Origin: Desulfoscipio gibsoniae DSM 7213
GTDB lineage: Bacteria; Bacillota; Desulfotomaculia; Desulfotomaculales; Desulfallaceae
Direction of reading: 5' to 3'
Assembly (NCBI RefSeq): GCF_000233715.2
Contig: NC_021184.1
Span: 1,272,501-1,336,500 of the forward strand
DNA: 64,000 bases
The position numbers were made by a program, and so were the translations under genes. Below, piece after piece: positions 59,478-64,000 of the stretch. The notes beneath the pieces are model-generated. The model saw only the letters and a list, made by a program, of their open reading frames with translations, had not been told where the DNA came from and did not search any database. The first letter of the stretch is position 1. Each line of letters begins with the position of its first letter.

Positions 59478-59711
59478 TTGACAAAAGTATCATCAAAAAG
59501 ATGATGGAATACAAATCGTCCCGGTATTTAATCCCCTTTGCCCATACCGGAAGGAGTAATTAAAAATCCTTGAAGTTGAGCGGCAACTTCAAGGATACAA
59601 GAAAAAACCCGGGTGACGAAGGACCCGTGATGTATGACTGGTATTCCTTGTTTATAAATAGTATAATGCGGTTACAAGGTTGTCAAGCCGGGCATGTGCC
59701 CGGTTTTTTAG
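59478..59711 (+). promoter_or_regulatory. Structured leader before larC
   Basis: TTGACA (59478) in AT-rich DNA is followed by ATCATC-N5-GATGAT (59489-59505). Then comes a perfect 13-bp hairpin ATCCTTGAAGTTG/CAACTTCAAGGAT (59567-59597), a CGGGT/ACCCG stem near 59610-59630, and an intrinsic terminator CCGGGCA/TGCCCGG with T6 (59688-59709). The order promoter-hairpins-terminator before a nickel-cofactor gene suggests attenuation or a small RNA. No known riboswitch class was recognised. Confidence 0.45.
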
Positions 59712-59828
59712 TAGTGCTGCGGGCAGCTTTAGAAGATCACTCAAAATTTACGGGAACTGCTGGCGGCGATGAATCACGGGCATTAAAAGTATAGATAAGA
59801 ATTCCGTGTAGGGGGTAATGTAATAATC

Positions 59829-60641
59829 ATGCAAACGGCATACTTTGATTGTTTTTCCGGCGTTAGCGGTGATATGTGCCTGGGCGCCCTGGTGGGGGCC
59901 GGGGTGGATTTGGACCAGCTGCGCCAGGGGTTGGCCGGGCTGGCCGTTGAAGGATATGTGCTGCGCCGGGAGCAGGTTTGCCGGGCCGGTATTGCCGCCG
60001 AAAATATACTGGTGGATGTTTCAGCTGAAAAGCAGCTTGTCAGACATCTGTCTGATATAGAAAGAATTATAGATACCAGTGACCTGCCGGAAGCTGTAAA
60101 GTATCAAAGCAAGCAGGTATTTAAAACATTAGCCGGGGCTGAAGCCAGGGTGCACGGCACTACACCGGATAAAATTCACTTTCACGAGGTGGGAGCTGTT
60201 GATGCTATCGTGGATGTAGTTGGCACAGTATTGGGCTTGCACCTGCTGGGTGTCCAAACTGTATATGTATCACCACTGCCGCTGGGTTCGGGCTTTATTC
60301 ATTGCCGGCACGGCATTATACCATCACCTGCCCCGGCAACACTTGAGATTTTAACAGGCGGCGGTATACCTATATACGATGCCGGTTTATCCATGGAAAC
60401 AGTGACTCCCACCGGGTCTGCCTTGATGGCCACGCTATCCGCGGGACGGGTAGGGATGCCCACGATGACTATTGAACGGGTTGGTTACGGTGCAGGTAAG
60501 CGGGAGTATGACCGGCCCAATTTATTAAGACTGATTGTCGGTGGCGCTGTGGAACCAAATGCCGGATGCAACAAACACCTTGAAAATAAAAATTGTCACC
60601 ACACTTCCGACGTATTAAACAGTGATTATCATGAAAAATAA
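59829..60641 (+). CDS. larC: LarC (UPF0272) nickel-pincer cofactor protein, N-terminal LarC1 only
   Basis: 270 residues. It begins AYFDCFSGVSGDMCLGALVG, with HGTTPDKIHFHEVGAVDAIV, SPLPLGSGFIHCRHGIIPSP and VTPTGSALMATLSAG: the CTP-binding LarC1 half. Full LarC has about 400 residues with a C-terminal LarC2 part, sometimes made by frameshift. Here the protein ends in a His/Asn-rich tail and no LarC2 sequence follows in any frame I could see. It would insert nickel into the LarA cofactor; no larA/B/E is in the window. Confidence 0.85.
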   Translation: MQTAYFDCFSGVSGDMCLGALVGAGVDLDQLRQGLAGLAVEGYVLRREQVCRAGIAAENILVDVSAEKQLVRHLSDIERIIDTSDLPEAVKYQSKQVFKTLAGAEARVHGTTPDKIHFHEVGAVDAIVDVVGTVLGLHLLGVQTVYVSPLPLGSGFIHCRHGIIPSPAPATLEILTGGGIPIYDAGLSMETVTPTGSALMATLSAGRVGMPTMTIERVGYGAGKREYDRPNLLRLIVGGAVEPNAGCNKHLENKNCHHTSDVLNSDYHEK

Positions 60642-60795
60642 ATCACAAGATCATAGCATTTTGTAAGATCAAGCTATTAGTAGATCGAAGGAGCTATTTT
60701 CTTTAAATGCTTGATTATCGGTTTGCCTGGTTATTTAACATGCTATATAATTAATTTAAGTAGACTGTCAATAGATTAACTGTATAAAATTTCTC

Positions 60796-60895
60796 TCCAC
60801 GGGTTAGGCAAACCTGGTGAAAGCCAGGGACGCTAAAGCTATGGGTCTAATGGTTTGAAAAACCTATGATTGCCAGGCTATAACGGTATCGACTG
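60796..60895 (+). promoter_or_regulatory. c-di-GMP-I (GEMM) riboswitch
   Basis: The aptamer landmarks occur in order: GGCAAACC (60807-60814), a GAAA tetraloop closing a TGG/CCA helix, GGGACGC-AAAGC (60828-60839, with one inserted T), a variable second helix, and GATTGCCAGGCTA (60868-60880). It lies upstream of the permease gene with a terminator following, so c-di-GMP would control transcription. Direction (on or off) is not decided. Confidence 0.85.
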
Positions 60896-60896
60896 C

Positions 60897-60952
60897 TGGG
60901 GGGGGTGGTCAGTTTTATTTGGCTACCCCTCTCTTATTTTTTACCTTTTTTA
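60897..60952 (+). terminator. Expression-platform terminator after the c-di-GMP aptamer
   Basis: GGGGTGGTC pairs with GGCTACCCC (two G-U pairs) around an AT-rich loop, followed by TTATTTTTTACCTTTTTT. It comes 140 bp before the permease start. Confidence 0.75.
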
Positions 60953-61091
60953 TGGAGAATAGGAGGTGTCTAAAGCCAAGACTTGAGGTAGTGTGCAATA
61001 ACGTATATATGTTTAGCAAGTGCGTTGTATTTTTTTAATGATGTTGATTAATCACTACTAGCACTAAAATATTAAATAAAGGGAGATGATT

Positions 61092-62486
61092 ATGCACGCA
61101 GATAACCAAGTTATATTTGCCACGGCGGTTTTTTTGATTACCTATGCCTTTATCGTTTCCGAAAAGATTCACCGGACTGTGGCTGCATTTTGCGGTGCGG
61201 CGCTAGTTATTCTGGCGGGAATTGTAAATGAAGAGCAGGCCGTCCATTATGTGGATTTCAATACCATTGGCCTGTTAGTGGGTATGATGATTATTGTTGG
61301 CATCACCAGGCAAACTGGGGTATTTGAATACCTTGCCATCAAGGCTGCCAAGAGTGCCAAAGGTGAGCCGATACGGATTCTGGCCTCACTGGGTCTAATT
61401 ACCGCAGTGTTGTCAGCTTTATTGGACAACGTGACTACCGTGCTGCTCATTGTGCCGGTGACCTTTGCCATAGCCCGGCAGCTGCAGGTCAATGTTATTC
61501 CATTTTTAATTGTTGAAATTATTGCTTCGAATATTGGCGGCACCGCTACTTTAATCGGTGACCCCCCCAATATAATGATCGGCAGCGCTACTCATCTTGG
61601 TTTTATGGACTTTGTTATTAATTTAACCCCTGTGGTGGTAGTGATCTATACTATAACCATATTTATTTTAAAATTGATATATAAAAAGCAGATGGTTACA
61701 TGTCCCGAGCTAATGCAAAACATTATGGCCATGGACGAAAATGCTGAAATCAAAGACCCTGTGTTGCTTAAAAAATGCTTAACGGTGCTGGGTGTAACTA
61801 TTATTGGTTTTGTATTGCACCAGTTTGTTCATTTGGAAAGCTCGGTAATTGCCCTGACCGGGGCCGCACTGCTGCTTCTTGTGACACGCATGGATCCCGA
61901 GCATGCCTTCCACGCCGTGGAATGGCCCGTGATTTTCTTCTTTATTGGACTTTTTGTGGTAGTGGGCGCATTGGAAGAAGTGGGTGTCATAGAAGCCATT
62001 GCCAGCTTGGCCCTGGATATTACAGGTGGAGAACTGTTGCCCGCTGGTCTTTTAATTCTTTGGCTGTCGGCCATTGCTTCAGCTTTTGTCGATAATATTC
62101 CCTTTGTGGCCACTATGATTCCGCTGATTCATGATATGGGCCGCCTGGGTGGCATCGGCGATTTGAATTTCTTATGGTGGTCCCTGTCCTTAGGTGCCTG
62201 CCTAGGGGGTAATGGAACCATTATCGGCGCATCGGCTAATGTGGTGGTCATAGGCATGGCGGAAAAAAGGGGAGCACCAATAAGTTTTATGACGTTTTTT
62301 AAGGTGGCCTTTCCCCTGATGCTGTTGTCTATAGTCATTGCCATGCTGTATTTAATCGCCTGGTATATATTGCATACCACTATGGCTATGCTGGCTACCC
62401 TGGCTGTTGGCATTATTCTGGCACTGGTGCTGGGCTGGCTGGGTAAAGATAGAGCTTCTGGCGGTGCGCAAAAATCTAACACCTAA
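61092..62486 (+). CDS. ArsB/NhaD-type (SLC13/IT superfamily) anion or Na+/H+ permease
   Basis: 464 residues from the ATG at 61092 (AAAGGGAG six bases upstream; an ATG at 61086 abuts the site). Eleven or twelve membrane helices in two repeats, each with the clamshell motif: LSALLDNVTTVLLIVPVTFA then NIGGTATLIGDPPNIMIGSA, and SAFVDNIPFVATMIPLIHDM then CLGGNGTIIGASANVVVIGM. The family carries arsenite, Na+/H+ or dicarboxylates. The substrate is unclear. It is regulated by a c-di-GMP riboswitch. Confidence 0.87.
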   Translation: MHADNQVIFATAVFLITYAFIVSEKIHRTVAAFCGAALVILAGIVNEEQAVHYVDFNTIGLLVGMMIIVGITRQTGVFEYLAIKAAKSAKGEPIRILASLGLITAVLSALLDNVTTVLLIVPVTFAIARQLQVNVIPFLIVEIIASNIGGTATLIGDPPNIMIGSATHLGFMDFVINLTPVVVVIYTITIFILKLIYKKQMVTCPELMQNIMAMDENAEIKDPVLLKKCLTVLGVTIIGFVLHQFVHLESSVIALTGAALLLLVTRMDPEHAFHAVEWPVIFFFIGLFVVVGALEEVGVIEAIASLALDITGGELLPAGLLILWLSAIASAFVDNIPFVATMIPLIHDMGRLGGIGDLNFLWWSLSLGACLGGNGTIIGASANVVVIGMAEKRGAPISFMTFFKVAFPLMLLSIVIAMLYLIAWYILHTTMAMLATLAVGIILALVLGWLGKDRASGGAQKSNT

Positions 62487-62644
62487 TATAGAAATTAATG
62501 ACTCAACTTTCGCAGTTCAAAAATCAGTCTAACCCCTTACAAAATAAGAATTTAGGCCAACTTTTTAAGCAAAACAAACAGAAAACACGCCTTTTTTGGT
62601 AAAATGTAGTCACCACAACAACACACCAAGAAAGGATGTTTTCT

Positions 62645-64000
62645 GTGGCTATAATTTTACCAAAAAATGATAACAATGAACAGGCTAAATCTTATTCTGA
62701 TCGGTTTATAAAGCAGGCAAAAATAGGAACCTTTTTGCACCAGGCGAATATCCGAAAAGAATCCGGTCTATCGCCATTGTTCCTTTTCCAATTTATCTTT
62801 TCCCTTGTATTTCAAGGGAAAAATCTTTATCGAACATTGGAGTCAGGTCGTATAGATAACGCTCCTTCCAAAGATGCGATATATCGTTTTCTAAACAGGC
62901 CTACATTCAATTGGCGGAAATTTCTTGTTACAATCAGCTCATTTCTCATCAAAACAAGACTTTTACCCCTGACATCAGAGGGCCGGGCTCGTGTATTGAT
63001 TTTAGACGACTCTACTTATTCCAGAAACCGTAGTAAATCGGTTGAATTATTGTCCCGGGTTCACGATCATTCAACAAATCGGTATCTGAAAGGGTTTCGG
63101 ATGCTGACCTTGGGTTGGTCTGATGGTGGAACCTTTCTGCCCCTTGCGTTCTCTCTGCTTAGCTCTGATAAAGAGAAAAATCGTTACCAGGGGCTAAATC
63201 AAAGGATTGACAAACGGACAGTTGGATACCGCCGTCGCAAAGAAGCTATTCAAAAATCCACAGAAACTATGTTCTCGCTTCTCGACCAAGTGAACCCTTT
63301 TCAACTTTGTGCGAGTACCCTGCTTTTTGATAGCTGGTTTGCCTTTCCAGTCGTAATCAAGCGGGTGCTGACAGAATACCATTTTGCATGTTGTTTGTAT
63401 GCTCAAGAATATGCACCGCGTTTATTACACCTATAATGGAAGCGAATATACATTGGGTCAACTTTACAAAGTTCTTCGCAAAAAACGCGGGCGGGCCAAG
63501 ATTCTATCATCCGTCGTTGTCGGGCTTGGTAAGGCCCAAAACGGAAATGACGTTCTGGTAAAAATCATCTTCGTTCGAGACCGTAACCGCTCAAAAAAAT
63601 GGTTGGCAATCTTAACAACAAACCTTGAGCTATCTGATGAAGAAGTTATCCGTATTTATGGCAAACGCTGGGAAATCGAGTGTTTCTTCAAAGTCACAAA
63701 GTCCCATTTGCATTTGGCAAAGGAATTCCAGTGCCGTAGTTATGATGCGCTTACTGCTCATACCACCATTGTCTTTGTGCGATATATCATGCTGGCTTTA
63801 AGTGCCAGAGAGGAGAAAGACCCCAAGACCCTTGGCGAGCTCTTTTATCTGTGTTGCGATGAAATTGAGGATATTCGCTTTACCGAAGCTGTTCTTTTAA
63901 TCATAGATCTTTTCGCCTCATCATTTAGCAAGGAATTTCTTCTTTCTGAAGAACAAATTCAACATTTTTTGGATACGTTTTTCGAGCAATTACCTGCCTT
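62645..64000 (+). pseudogene. IS4-type transposase, frameshifted and cut by the window end
   Basis: GTG at 62645 with AAAGGA upstream. The N-terminal part reads YSDRFIKQAKIGTFLHQANI and has the DDE-type VLILDDSTYSRNRSKSVELL (first Asp) and STLLFDSWFAFPVVIKRVL (second Asp). One extra base near 63385 breaks the frame at YHFACC. The next frame continues MLKNMHRVYYTYNGSEYTLG, and the catalytic Glu region IYGKRWEIECFFKVTKSHLH is intact on to base 64000. It is the left part of an insertion sequence starting at about 62500. Confidence 0.85.

Noticed and set aside
59570-59794. 74-codon frame before larC
   Set aside because: It spans the leader hairpin and the intrinsic terminator and its product resembles nothing known.
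61247-62482. Minus-strand frames within the permease gene
   Set aside because: Shadows in a membrane-protein gene, with no ribosome sites or families.

Overview
This window comes from a low-to-mid GC, spore-forming, anaerobic Firmicute, most likely a Desulfotomaculum/Pelotomaculum-type member of the Peptococcaceae. The evidence is CotF-type coat proteins, a double-cubane-type 2-hydroxyacyl-CoA dehydratase homologue with its activase, the selenium-linked YedE/YedF pair, an in-frame UGA at a conserved Cys position, and the Firmicute style of ribosome binding sites. The genus is inference.

Layout. 1-676: end of an rRNA operon (23S 3' end, 5S, terminator). 840-5733: housekeeping and membrane genes (trypsin-like protease, a Mn-riboswitch-controlled cation exchanger, MerR regulator, HtpX, DedA). 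5947-21314: a 15.4-kb decayed integrative element that splits a tRNA-Leu(CAA) gene in its anticodon loop. The two halves lie at 5917-5957 and 21304-21358, and an intact second tRNA-Leu(CAA) sits just inside the left end. The element holds wrecked conjugation/integration genes (integrase, mobC, DUF3848, helicase/methylase, toprim, an excisionase-like gene, an oriT-like region). Its cargo includes cfa, LysR, an LCP-BlaI-BlaR1 operon, three GNATs, a nucleotidyltransferase and an AbiE toxin-antitoxin pair.

21631-35065: chromosomal backbone with an ECF sigma/anti-sigma pair, a NifU-like scaffold whose CxxC is CxxU (UGA), a nitrilase, YchF, an L,D-transpeptidase, coat proteins, FakA/DegV, initiator tRNA, and an ABC-F protein behind a leader-peptide attenuator. 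35466-47440: PAQR/hemolysin III, phosphoesterase, ABC binding protein, flavin oxidoreductase, gamma-carbonic anhydrase, heme O synthase-like prenyltransferase, two Crp/Fnr paralogues, a TauE exporter operon, a fluoride channel pair and YueI. 47480-64000: the double-cubane pair, an unusual tRNA-Cys (8-bp acceptor, long variable arm) in front of YedE/YedF, CitE-like lyase, ComEA, a DUF169 gene, ComEC, UPF0210/ACT, cyclase, LarC, a c-di-GMP-riboswitch-controlled permease and a frameshifted IS4-type transposase running off the end.

Themes. RNA-based control is frequent (Mn riboswitch, c-di-GMP riboswitch, ABC-F attenuator, a predicted SECIS). Two loci about 10 kb apart, upstream of the TauE operon and of the DUF169 gene, carry tandem TGTCR-N6-YGACA sites at an exact 23-bp period next to or near two Crp/Fnr genes, which suggests one regulon. 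A REP-like inverted repeat family is scattered over 28.8-51.4 kb and in one case supplies a protein C-terminus.
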